From IMG/VR virus record IMGVR_UViG_3300037193_001895, positions 1 through 27,875 of that record: a stretch of 27,875 bases of DNA. The stretch is one strand, 5' to 3'. This DNA is from a virus. A program made the translations under genes and the position numbers. Shown here piece after piece: positions 22,798 to 27,875 of the stretch. The notes beneath the pieces are model-generated. The model saw nothing but the letters and a program-made list of their open reading frames with translations. It was not told the DNA's origin and made no database searches. The first letter of the stretch is position 1, and every line of letters starts with the position of its first letter.

Positions 22798-22856
22798 TGA
22801 CCCCCTGGCCCGTAGCGTCGGTTGAGCAGCACAAACCGCGCCAGGCCAGGGGGTCA
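22798..22856 (+). promoter_or_regulatory. Long inverted repeat enclosing the ribosome binding site
   Basis: TGACCCCCTGGCC (22798-22810) is perfectly complementary to GGCCAGGGGGTCA (22844-22856), with a 33-base interval. The right arm contains the Shine-Dalgarno AGGGGG, seven bases from the ATG at 22861. If transcribed from upstream, the stem would hide the ribosome site. A TAGCGT box (22813-22818) inside the interval could also start a transcript without the left arm, giving a free ribosome site. Confidence 0.55.
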
Positions 22857-22860
22857 TCGC

Positions 22861-23175
22861 ATGTCAGCCAGCAGAACCAGCAGGGCCAGCACCCTGGTGC
22901 TGGACACCCTGGACCTCCCGAACCCCGCACACCTCACCCCCGATCAGGTCCGTGGCGGCCACTGCTGCTGGTGCGACAGTGTCCTCACCGCCGAGACGGC
23001 CGTGGACCTCGGCGAACGCCGCCACCCGGAGCACTGGTTCCCCCGCTGCTGCCCCACCTGCATACGGTCGCAAGCGCGGAACCACGTCAGCATGTGCGAA
23101 ACCTGCGTCGAAACCCCCGGCGCCTGCGAGACCGCGGCCGCGCTCCGCCAGCTCGTCAGGGAGCACAGCCGATGA
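22861..23175 (+). CDS. Cys-rich zinc-binding-like protein, 104 residues
   Basis: The first gene of a three-gene overlapping set. The N-terminal ~30 residues (SASRTSRASTLVLDTLDLPNPAHLTPDQVRGG) form a linker. The rest contains three Cys groups (C35/C36/C38, C63/C64/C67 and C79/C82/C89) plus His residues at 55 and 58, consistent with two zinc sites. It has no catalytic motif and no membrane segment. It is probably expressed from the palindrome-controlled region upstream, and its stop overlaps the next ATG. Candidate roles are nucleic-acid or protein binding, but nothing in the sequence selects one. Confidence 0.75.
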   Translation: MSASRTSRASTLVLDTLDLPNPAHLTPDQVRGGHCCWCDSVLTAETAVDLGERRHPEHWFPRCCPTCIRSQARNHVSMCETCVETPGACETAAALRQLVREHSR

Positions 23176-23396
23176 AACAGCCTCCCGAAATCCCTGCCGC
23201 CACCGACCTCCCCCACGGCGTGTACCGCGGCTGGAACTGCGTCTGGTGCGAAGCCCGACTCCTGCGCGGCGCCGTCCTCGCAGGCCGAGCCGAAGGGTTC
23301 GCTGGCGCCCACGACATGAGCACCGACGTCTACGCCTGCGCCGACTGCGCGGAAAAACACGACCTGGCTGGCCGCCAGAAGGCGAGGAAACCGTGA
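23172..23396 (+). CDS. Small two-CxxC protein, 74 residues
   Basis: The second gene of the set starts at an ATG overlapping the previous stop (ATGA). The motif order is GVYRGWNCVWCEARLL with C23/C26, then DVYACADCAEKHDL with C56/C59. This C-x2-C...C-x2-C spacing of about 30 residues forms a zinc ribbon or treble clef. The Trp residues next to the first pair also occur in the gene upstream (CCWC), which suggests a common origin by duplication. Function unknown. Confidence 0.75.
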   Translation: MKQPPEIPAATDLPHGVYRGWNCVWCEARLLRGAVLAGRAEGFAGAHDMSTDVYACADCAEKHDLAGRQKARKP

Positions 23397-23563
23397 AGAC
23401 CTGCGGACGCTGCCACGAGCAGATCAAACCGGGCGAGCCCTACGACGAGTACACCCCGCACTCCGGGACTGGTGCCGCGCCCACCGAGTACCTCCACAAG
23501 CGGCTGTGCAAGCCCGTGCTCCGCCAGACCGCACCCGACAGCCCGATAGGCCGTTACTGGTAG
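23393..23563 (+). CDS. Small zinc-ribbon-like protein, 56 residues
   Basis: The third gene of the set starts at a GTG overlapping the previous stop (GTGA). The protein begins VKTCGRCHEQIKPGEPYDEYTPHSG with C4/C7 and ends EYLHKRLCKPVLRQ with H35 and C39, giving a CCHC-type zinc site like a half LIM or treble-clef domain. It is short, but start coupling, the Cys/His pattern and the strong terminator directly after it support expression. Confidence 0.7.
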   Translation: MKTCGRCHEQIKPGEPYDEYTPHSGTGAAPTEYLHKRLCKPVLRQTAPDSPIGRYW

Positions 23564-23566
23564 ACC

Positions 23567-23598
23567 CCTCGGCGCCGTGTGGGCATCCGGCGCCGAGG
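23567..23598. terminator. Strong hairpin terminator
   Basis: CCTCGGCGCCG (23567-23577) pairs perfectly with CGGCGCCGAGG (23588-23598) around a ten-base loop. It follows the third Cys-rich gene and faces the convergent XRE gene. Confidence 0.75.
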
Positions 23599-23600
23599 AC

Positions 23601-23625
23601 AGCCGCCCCCGCGCCGAGGGCGGCT
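23601..23625. terminator. Second hairpin, tandem with the first
   Basis: AGCCGCCC (23601-23608) pairs with GGGCGGCT (23618-23625). The right arm runs into the stop codon of the minus-strand XRE gene, so it may stop transcription from that side, while the hairpin at 23567-23598 serves the plus side. Confidence 0.6.
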
Positions 23626-23899
23626 AGGGCCCGCCGACTGCCTCCCCCGTAGCAGCGGCGGGCCCATCCCGCACCAACTCCGCCAACGGCACACCGAGAG
23701 CATCCGCGATACGGATCAAGTTGTCGATCAACGCAGCCTGATGCCCCTGCTCGATCCGATTGATGGACTGCCGGTCCATACCGGCTAACTCGGCAAGCTT
23801 CTCCTGACTGAGCCCAGCTTCACGGCGGGCGGCACGGATCTGGTCGCCGATGACCCGGCGGCGGCCGAGGACCCAGTCGGGCGGTGGGGCGGATGGCAC
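23624..23899 (-). CDS. XRE-family HTH regulator, 91 residues
   Basis: This compact repressor-like protein carries a full XRE domain: IGDQIRAARREAGLSQEKLAELAGMDRQSINRIEQGHQAALIDNLIRIADALGVPLAELV, residues ~17-76. The recognition helix is about RQSINRIEQG. Short Pro/Gly-rich ends flank it (MPSAPPPDWVLGRRR; GPAAATGEAVGGP). It lies next to the integrase and is transcribed in the same direction, separated from it by a strong terminator. A palindrome 34-51 bases upstream of its ATG may be its own operator. It could repress the integrase or serve as a second immunity regulator. Confidence 0.85.
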   Translation of the reverse strand: MPSAPPPDWVLGRRRVIGDQIRAARREAGLSQEKLAELAGMDRQSINRIEQGHQAALIDNLIRIADALGVPLAELVRDGPAAATGEAVGGP

Positions 23900-24120
23900 C
23901 CGACCACGCTGGCGTGATCAACTTTCGGTGTCTGTATCGTGCACCGTACATTTGCGGTCCTACAGCAAAGGCGTGTGAACCTTCCGTGGAGGTGCGTCAC
24001 TCGAACGGGTGAACCGCTCCTGACCAAGCCTTTCGGGGGTAAAAGGCAGACCAAGAGTAGAAAGCGCCCTCACAGACGGGCCGTCCCCGATCAGCCCCCC
24101 AGGCGGTCGGTGGACGGCCG
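23900..24120. other. Intergenic region between XRE regulator and integrase
   Basis: This gap holds the palindromic operator candidate at 23933-23950 and a small TTTGC/GCAAA inverted repeat (about 23952-23969). I see no convincing gene. The Lys/Arg-rich reading frames that cross it lack a ribosome binding site and codon bias. Confidence 0.5.
23933..23950 (-). promoter_or_regulatory. Operator candidate upstream of the XRE gene
   Basis: TGTA..GTGCAC..TACA is an 18-base palindrome with two imperfect positions, centred on GTGCAC. It lies 34-51 bases upstream of the XRE start codon on the minus strand, where a promoter would be. Confidence 0.45.
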
Positions 24121-24152
24121 CAGCGCCCCCGGCCTCCCGGCTGGGGGCGCTG
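24121..24152 (-). terminator. Terminator of the integrase gene
   Basis: CAGCGCCCCC and GGGGGCGCTG form a ten-base perfect stem directly abutting the integrase stop codon (24153-24155) on its downstream side. Confidence 0.75.
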
Positions 24153-25757
24153 TTACTTCCAGTCGATCTGAATCGACTCCGTGTCGAAGTACACGCCGCC
24201 AGGCAGGCGCCCCCTCCGGGCCGGGTAAACAGTGACCGTCATCAGGAAGTCGATCGCCGCCCGCTTACGCGAGAGGTCCATCCGCTTCCACTCGGCGTCG
24301 ACGTCATCGGCGCCCACGAGACCGGCTACGGGGTTCGCTTCGACAGCGTGCGACAGGATCTCCTCGGCACGCGCTTTTCGTGCCCGAGCCGCGGCGGAGG
24401 CAACCCGCCATTCCTGCAAGTCCATCGTGCCGGCGCCGAGCTCCTGCGCCAGCTGGTCGAGCATCTGCCGCGCCTCACGCATATCCTTCTGCGCGCCCCG
24501 AATGTCGACGGGGTTCTCGCGGGCTGCCAGCAGTTCGACGGCGTCTGGCTGCGACACACGGAGCTTGGCTAGGTTCGCCACGTGCACGTCGAGCGGCTCA
24601 GCCTTCCGCACCACGTGCTTACTCACCCGGCAGTTGTAGGCGGCGAAGTACCGCTTGTCCGCGCGCCGGTTGCTGGTACCGCACCGCATCGTCGATCCGC
24701 ACACCCCACACAGGTACAGACCTGACCCCAGGTACTTCCGCTCATTGCCGGGCGTGGTCCGCCGAGACGGATCATCGAGGAGCGCGGTAAGGCTCCGCCA
24801 CGTCGCCTCATCGAGCGGCGCCGGCCAGTTGCCCGGCCCGGCCTCCTGGCCGCGGTGTACGAGGATCCCAGCGTTGCGGTGGCGCCGCAGCATCCCACCG
24901 ACTTCCGGGCCCTCCCAGGCGCCTCCTGTGCTTGTCAGCACGGGCGGCGTCATGGCGTTCCACTCGTTGGCAATCGAGCGGAGGGACGCGCCAGCGAGGA
25001 CGGAGTCTGCGGACTCACGGATGCGGTGGAACTCGCTGCCCTCGACCACGCTGGCGGCCGTCGCACAGCGCTTGCACTCGGCCCACACATGCCGCGCGTT
25101 CGACACCTTGCAACGGGTGCAGGCCCAGCCGTCGATACCGTCGCCCTTCCCGCACTCCTGGCAGGTGATGACGATGACGAAGTCGTCCGGTTCGTCACGG
25201 CCGCAGCTGAGGCAGATGAGGGAGCGAGGGGTCACGCCGTCGGCCTCCCAGCCGAAGGGCCGCCGCCCGCCGAAGAACTTGCCGTGTTGAGCCATCTCGT
25301 CGCGCTTGCGGCGCTGCCGCTCAATCATCCGCTCGACTTCGTAGCGGGCCTGGACACCGAGCTGGCGGGCGATCATCCGGCCGGTGGCCGTGGTGAGGTC
25401 GAGGTGGCCTGCCTTGACCGTGCGGGTCTGCACGCGCCGCGGCTCGCACACGTCGATGTACTCCTCCAGCTCTGCCGGGGAGCGGTGGAGACGGTCGGTG
25501 TGCCAGGCAAGGACGGTGTCTGCGCGGCCCGCGCGAAGGTCGTCGAGGAGACGCTGATAGCCGGGCCGGGGCTTGCCGCTGTAGGCGGAGAGGTCGTTGT
25601 CGGTGTGGACGGCGACGACCTCGATGCCGAGCTGCTGGGCGAGGGCTTCGCAGTCTTCGCGTTGGCGCTCGACGCCGAGGCCGGCGCCTTCGCGGTCGCG
25701 TCTGATGCCGCAGTAGATGATGGCGCGGGTGGGGATGCCTGGCGGGTTTGTGGGCAT
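24153..25757 (-). CDS. Large serine recombinase (phage integrase), lacking the catalytic serine
   Basis: This 534-residue integrase has the full family layout. The resolvase-type N-terminal domain (~10-150) includes VERQREDCEALA, HTDNDLSAYSGKPRPGYQRLLDDLRAG and LAWHTDRLHR. The recombinase domain (~155-300) has FFGGRRPFGWEADG and VLAGASLRSIANEWN. A canonical zinc ribbon follows (LCGVCGSTMRCG...YNCRVSKH), then a coiled coil (~420-465) and a C-terminal domain ending FDTESIQIDWK. Two oddities stand out. The active-site segment reads IYCGIRRDREG, whereas the family has IYxRxSxD, so the nucleophilic Ser is Arg19 and its Arg is Gly17. Four extra CxxC pairs (182/185, 199/202, 213/216, 228/231) are inserted in the recombinase domain. 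As encoded it should bind DNA but not cleave it. There is no frameshift or premature stop. Confidence 0.92.
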   Translation of the reverse strand: MPTNPPGIPTRAIIYCGIRRDREGAGLGVERQREDCEALAQQLGIEVVAVHTDNDLSAYSGKPRPGYQRLLDDLRAGRADTVLAWHTDRLHRSPAELEEYIDVCEPRRVQTRTVKAGHLDLTTATGRMIARQLGVQARYEVERMIERQRRKRDEMAQHGKFFGGRRPFGWEADGVTPRSLICLSCGRDEPDDFVIVITCQECGKGDGIDGWACTRCKVSNARHVWAECKRCATAASVVEGSEFHRIRESADSVLAGASLRSIANEWNAMTPPVLTSTGGAWEGPEVGGMLRRHRNAGILVHRGQEAGPGNWPAPLDEATWRSLTALLDDPSRRTTPGNERKYLGSGLYLCGVCGSTMRCGTSNRRADKRYFAAYNCRVSKHVVRKAEPLDVHVANLAKLRVSQPDAVELLAARENPVDIRGAQKDMREARQMLDQLAQELGAGTMDLQEWRVASAAARARKARAEEILSHAVEANPVAGLVGADDVDAEWKRMDLSRKRAAIDFLMTVTVYPARRGRLPGGVYFDTESIQIDWK

Positions 25758-25793
25758 GGTTCAACCCTGCCACGCTAGAACGGCTCTTGTCTC

Positions 25794-25813
25794 GGGTTCG
25801 CTAGGTCGAACCC
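25794..25813. other. attP candidate / inverted repeat upstream of integrase
   Basis: GGGTTCG (25794-25800) and CGAACCC (25807-25813) flank CTAGGT, 37-56 bases upstream of the integrase start. Streptomyces phages such as phiC31 have attP upstream of int, and attP sites are imperfect inverted repeats, so this is the best local candidate. It could equally be an integrase promoter operator. No second copy (attB, attL or attR) is in the window. Confidence 0.3.
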
Positions 25814-25826
25814 CGGCGAAAGGCAG

Positions 25827-25863
25827 TTTTAAAGCCGCAGGCTGCACGCCTGCGGCTTCAAAA
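25827..25863. terminator. Bidirectional terminator isolating the integrase
   Basis: AAGCCGCAGGC (25832-25842) pairs perfectly with GCCTGCGGCTT (25848-25858) around a five-base loop. TTTT on one side and AAAA on the other make it a symmetrical intrinsic terminator, one of the clearest in the window. It separates the integrase from the gene at 25882. Confidence 0.85.
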
Positions 25864-25881
25864 AGTGGGGGTTGCGTTGAG

Positions 25882-26133
25882 TCAGCTGGTTCCGGGCCAG
25901 TTCTGCACCCACCAGCCCTCTCTCACGATCCGCTGAAACAGCTCGACCAGCTCGTCCCTGGCCTGCTCGCTGATGTGCTCCTTGGATGCGAGCCAGGTGA
26001 AGGAACCTTCCTGCTCCACTCCGGCAATTGCCCGCCCGCCGGGGAGGCTGCCGACCAGTTCCATCTGGATCTCCGGCTGAGGTTGTACCTCTTGTGACTC
26101 GCCGTCACCCCGTCGGGTGTCCTCGTCCGCCAT
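25882..26133 (-). CDS. Small acidic protein of unknown function
   Basis: This 83-residue protein starts at ATG 26133 (MADEDTRRGDGESQEVQPQPEIQMELVGSLPGG) behind GGGAGG. After an acidic, Gln-rich N-terminal stretch it reads AIAGVEQEGSFTWLASKEHISEQARDELVELFQRIVREGWWVQNW, a mix of strand and one amphipathic helix. It has no Cys, membrane segment or known motif. The frame extends upstream, but that extension has poor codon usage and crosses the palindrome at 26161-26188, so the short form is chosen. It lies between the putative immunity region and the integrase and is the last gene of its minus-strand unit. Confidence 0.7.
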   Translation of the reverse strand: MADEDTRRGDGESQEVQPQPEIQMELVGSLPGGRAIAGVEQEGSFTWLASKEHISEQARDELVELFQRIVREGWWVQNWPGTS

Positions 26134-26160
26134 CTCGCGCTCGCCTCCCTGCTCACAACC

Positions 26161-26188
26161 GGGCGCTCGTACATATGTCCGAGTGCCC
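26161..26188 (-). promoter_or_regulatory. 28-base imperfect palindrome in the leader of the 83-residue gene
   Basis: GGGCGCTCG at the left and CGAGTGCCC at the right surround ACATATGT. Only two base pairs of the 14-pair symmetry are mismatched. It lies 28 bases upstream of the ATG at 26133. Either an operator or a leader hairpin. Confidence 0.5.
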
Positions 26189-26287
26189 AGATGAGGTGAT
26201 CCCTTTGCGCCCCCCAGGCGGATCACTGACTGTGTCATATCGATCAGTCTGTGACCAGAGGGAATCAGCGAGTAACAGAAAGTCGTA

Positions 26288-26719
26288 CTATTCGCCCGAG
26301 TTTTCGTCACTCTGAGTGCGCCTGCGGGCAAAGGTTTCTGCGATGGCGGCGAACTGCCGGCGCTCTTCCTCGGTCATCTCCTCGGCGCGCGCCACGATGA
26401 GACGGGTCGTGAGATCGCCGCTCCACACAACGGAGGCGTCAGCGGCCGGGTCGTAGCCGAAGAACTGAAGGGCGGCGGCTCGCTGCAACTCCTTGAGCGG
26501 GAGGCCGTAGCCGGCCGCGATGGCCCTGAGTCGGTGCTCCTTTGGCGGGTCGACCGACTTGGCTAGCTCCACCTTTGAGAGCCAGCCGAACTTTGCCTGC
26601 TCGCCGCTCTCGGGGTCGATGCAGAGCTTTTCCATCTCGCGCAGGCTCTTGCCGAGCTCGGCACGCCGAGCCTTCAGCAGGTCGGTGAAGTCGGTCCGCT
26701 GCTCAGTCATGGCGTGCAT
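26288..26719 (-). CDS. XRE-like regulator (candidate immunity repressor)
   Basis: This 143-residue protein begins MHAMTEQRTDFTDLLKARRAELGKSLREMEKLCIDPESGEQAKFGWLSKVELAKSVDPPKEHRLRAIAAGYGLPLKEL, an XRE-type helix-turn-helix with an insertion in the middle. A C-terminal helical domain follows (LTTRLIVARAEEMTEEERRQFAAIAETFARRR) that could dimerise. The ATG at 26719 is preceded by AAGGGG; a second start (MTEQ, 26710) is possible. It is divergent from the 97-residue XRE gene at 26978. The intergenic region between them holds several copies of one operator-like word, the arrangement of a phage lysogeny switch. Which of the two is the maintenance repressor is not clear. Confidence 0.8.
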   Translation of the reverse strand: MHAMTEQRTDFTDLLKARRAELGKSLREMEKLCIDPESGEQAKFGWLSKVELAKSVDPPKEHRLRAIAAGYGLPLKELQRAAALQFFGYDPAADASVVWSGDLTTRLIVARAEEMTEEERRQFAAIAETFARRRTQSDENSGE

Positions 26720-26769
26720 TGTGCCCCTTCGCTGCGCTTGTCGTGACGCCTGATGTCTACGTTACGGCT

Positions 26770-26786
26770 TTTGATCATCGATCAAA
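26770..26786 (-). promoter_or_regulatory. Palindrome near the promoter of the minus-strand regulator
   Basis: TTTGATC and GATCAAA are separated by ATC, a perfect 7-base inverted repeat. On the minus strand it lies just before a TAACGT -10-like box (26759-26764), so a bound repressor would cover the -35 region. Confidence 0.5.
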
Positions 26787-26829
26787 TGCCAGGTCAGCGG
26801 ACGCAACCGTTTGTGGTCCCGGACAGAGT

Positions 26830-26843
26830 GTCTACGGAAACGC
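26830..26843 (+). promoter_or_regulatory. Operator-like word, direct copy
   Basis: GTCTACGGAAACGC. Its exact reverse complement occurs at 26894-26907. Shorter matches occur at 26943-26952 (ACGGAAACGC) and 26960-26968 (GTCTACGGA), and GTCTACG at 26755-26761. Confidence 0.55.
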
Positions 26844-26893
26844 TCCACGGCGCCATCCCTTCCGGATGTGATGACCGAATCTGACTTGCTTGT

Positions 26894-26931
26894 GCGTTTC
26901 CGTAGACAGTGCGTCTACCCAGGTGTACTGT
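26894..26931 (+). promoter_or_regulatory. Promoter of the 97-residue XRE gene with overlapping operator
   Basis: TAGACA (26903-26908) and TACTGT (26926-26931) are separated by exactly 17 bases, a good sigma-70-type promoter. The operator word in inverted form, GCGTTTCCGTAGAC (26894-26907), overlaps the -35 box. A second site, ACGGAAACGC (26943-26952), lies just after the expected start point. This is the expected form of a repressed phage promoter. Confidence 0.65.
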
Positions 26932-26942
26932 CGGTCTTGTTC

Positions 26943-26968
26943 ACGGAAACGCACACCTCGTCTACGGA
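26943..26968 (+). promoter_or_regulatory. Downstream operator-like words and ribosome binding site
   Basis: ACGGAAACGC (26943-26952) and GTCTACGGA (26960-26968) lie between the predicted start point and the GTG at 26978. The Shine-Dalgarno GGAGGT (26966-26971), six bases from the GTG, overlaps the second word, so binding here would also affect translation. Confidence 0.5.
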
Positions 26969-26977
26969 GGTAGTCAC

Positions 26978-27271
26978 GTGCGCCCCCAACAGGAATACAT
27001 GGTCCTCGTGAGCCCCGACCGCCTGGTCATGCTCATGGAGCGCACCGGAGACGGACGCGAAGTCAGCGTCCGCGAACTCGCCGACGCAGCCGGATGCCAC
27101 CCCAGCAAGATCGACGCCCTCCGTAACGGACGACGCGAAAAGTCCCTCTACGGCGAGGCCCTGGCAATTGCCAAACGGCTGGGAGTGGACCTGCTCGTCC
27201 TCTGGAAGCCCACCGGCCGAACCGTCGAAGCCCCCGCCGATCCCCCGCACATCGCCGCGGTGCCGGCATGA
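26978..27271 (+). CDS. XRE-like regulator, 97 residues
   Basis: The protein starts at GTG 26978, chosen because GGAGGT lies six bases upstream. It reads VRPQQEYMVLVSPDRLVMLMERTGDG, followed by an HTH: EVSVRELADAAGCHPSKIDALRNGRREKSLYGEALAIAKRLGVDLLVLW. The recognition helix is probably HPSKIDALRNG. The C-terminus is Pro/Ala-rich and probably disordered. It belongs to the XRE or phage-Cro-like class of small DNA-binding proteins. Being divergent from the regulator at 26288-26719 and controlled by the shared operator words, it is a candidate Cro or early activator. Its stop overlaps the next ATG (ATGA at 27268-27271). Confidence 0.85.
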   Translation: MRPQQEYMVLVSPDRLVMLMERTGDGREVSVRELADAAGCHPSKIDALRNGRREKSLYGEALAIAKRLGVDLLVLWKPTGRTVEAPADPPHIAAVPA

Positions 27272-27447
27272 CGGCCCCGTTCTCGTTCGAGGCGGCCGAG
27301 CGCCGTGTCGGCGTGGCCGGCATGAAGGCCGCCGAGAGGAATGCGGAGAACGCGCCCCCGATCAGCCCGACGATCCGGGCGCAGGTCCGCGCGGTGGTCC
27401 TGTCGGCGCGGGTCTCACGCCCGCAGCGCACGGCTGACGCTGCCTGA
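27268..27447 (+). CDS. Small protein of 59 residues, unknown function
   Basis: The ATG overlaps the stop of the XRE gene, so the two are translationally coupled. The product, MTAPFSFEAAERRVGVAG, then MKAAERNAENAPPISPTIRAQVRAVVLSARVSRPQRTADAA, is a basic helical protein. It has no Cys pairs, membrane segment or recognised motif. Coupling to the XRE gene and GC-rich third positions support it. It may be an early-gene product; no function can be assigned. Confidence 0.6.
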   Translation: MTAPFSFEAAERRVGVAGMKAAERNAENAPPISPTIRAQVRAVVLSARVSRPQRTADAA

Positions 27448-27536
27448 CTCCCTTCACGCCGAAGGGCCGCCCCCTAGCCCGGATGACGGCCCAACGACTT
27501 CGGCGACCCCTTCAACACTCAGAAAGAGAGGTCCCC

Positions 27537-27875
27537 GTGACCGAACAGATTAGCCCGATGGTGGAGGCGCCGGTGCGCCTGCATAAGGCGGCGCTGGTGT
27601 TGCAGCTGCTGACCGAGCATCCGGAGGTGGCTGCGGCTCCGATCGACTGGACGATCAATGACCACGACGCCTACCTGTGGGCGACGACGGCGTACGGCAA
27701 TCCGGAGAGTGAGGCGGCTGCGCAGGTTCTGGCTGCTGCTCTGGGTGTGGCGGTGTGCGTCCGCGAGGTGAGGGACGGCTGCCTGTACGAGGTGGATGGG
27801 CGTTGGGCTGGTGTCCGGGTTGCGTTTCACGCGTTCGGCCCGGAGTCGGCTGCTGCTGGGGTGGTGGCCGCATGA
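27537..27875 (+). CDS. Small protein of 112 residues, early-side gene
   Basis: The protein starts at GTG 27537, preceded by GAGAGG at a normal distance; upstream in-frame codons have no ribosome site. It reads ISPMVEAPVRLHKAALVLQLLTEHPEVAAAPIDWTINDHDAYLWATTAYGNPESEAAAQVLAAALGVAVCVREVRDGCLYEVDGRWAGVRVAFHAF, an alpha/beta fold with a helix-strand-helix start. I recognise no catalytic motif. The stop is the last codon of the window, and an ATG overlapping it (27872-27874) suggests that the next gene of the early operon begins there. Confidence 0.8.
   Translation: MTEQISPMVEAPVRLHKAALVLQLLTEHPEVAAAPIDWTINDHDAYLWATTAYGNPESEAAAQVLAAALGVAVCVREVRDGCLYEVDGRWAGVRVAFHAFGPESAAAGVVAA

Noticed and set aside
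23624-23899. XRE gene next to small genes as a toxin-antitoxin pair
   Set aside because: No toxin-like partner (RelE, HipA or Fic type) is adjacent. Its only neighbours are the Cys-rich operon in convergent orientation and the integrase.
24153-25757. Plus-strand frames inside the integrase (for example 24855-25778)
   Set aside because: Shadows of the integrase coding strand, with no ribosome binding sites and no recognisable domains.
25790-25820. tRNA-like T-arm sequence (GGTTCGACC on the minus strand)
   Set aside because: No acceptor, D or anticodon arms can be folded around it. It is better explained as part of an inverted repeat.
1-27875. CRISPR arrays, insertion sequences and rRNA genes
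   Set aside because: No regularly spaced direct repeats, transposase genes with terminal repeats or rRNA-like segments are visible.

Overview
The window is a chimera. About 26 kb of a temperate actinobacterial siphophage (host almost certainly Streptomyces or a close relative) is joined at its left end to about 1.5 kb of plant DNA and, at the extreme left, to a short GC-rich bacterial fragment. The phage part is very GC-rich, uses GTG starts and ATGA/TGATG overlaps freely, and carries actinobacterial hallmarks: a WhiB-type Fe-S protein, an XRE-TPR regulator and a large serine integrase. The plant part is AT-rich and holds a spliced F-box/FBD-LRR-like gene fragment with GT...AG introns.

Layout. 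1-~172: C-terminal fragment of a probable SDR oxidoreductase. ~173-~1700: plant sequence. ~1740-7316: head and head-tail genes (truncated major capsid protein, a second capsid-like protein, major tail protein, fibre-like protein, head-tail adaptor and two small connector/completion genes) and a frameshifted tail assembly chaperone pair. 7313-14783: tape measure protein, a tail-hub protein apparently split in two around a small tail gene, and accessory tail proteins. 14797-15888: a GH33-type sialidase with a complete set of catalytic residues. 15901-17148: endolysin, holin and a coiled-coil protein. 17145-18224: glycosyltransferase. 18196-18857 (minus): winged-helix protein and WhiB. 18996-19936: two membrane-anchored proteins, one collagen-like. 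19991-21387 (minus): three small genes, two with DNA-binding-like regions. 21546-23563: an XRE-TPR regulator and three tiny Cys-rich proteins behind strong palindromes. 23624-25757 (minus): XRE regulator and serine integrase. 25882-27875: a divergent pair of XRE-like regulators around an operator-rich intergenic region (the likely lysogeny switch), followed by the first early-side genes.

How it works together. The rightward genes up to about 17 kb form the late virion-assembly and lysis operon, with a duplicated leaderless promoter element restarting transcription before the tail chaperone gene and inside the tail module. The sialidase in the tail module suggests the particle cuts a nonulosonic-acid-containing host wall polymer. 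The glycosyltransferase next to lysis may modify the same surface or the virion. The integrase and the regulators govern lysogeny, but the integrase lacks the catalytic serine and its neighbouring arginine and carries an unusual four-CxxC insertion. Terminase, portal, protease and replication genes are not in the window; the first three would lie where the foreign DNA is joined.
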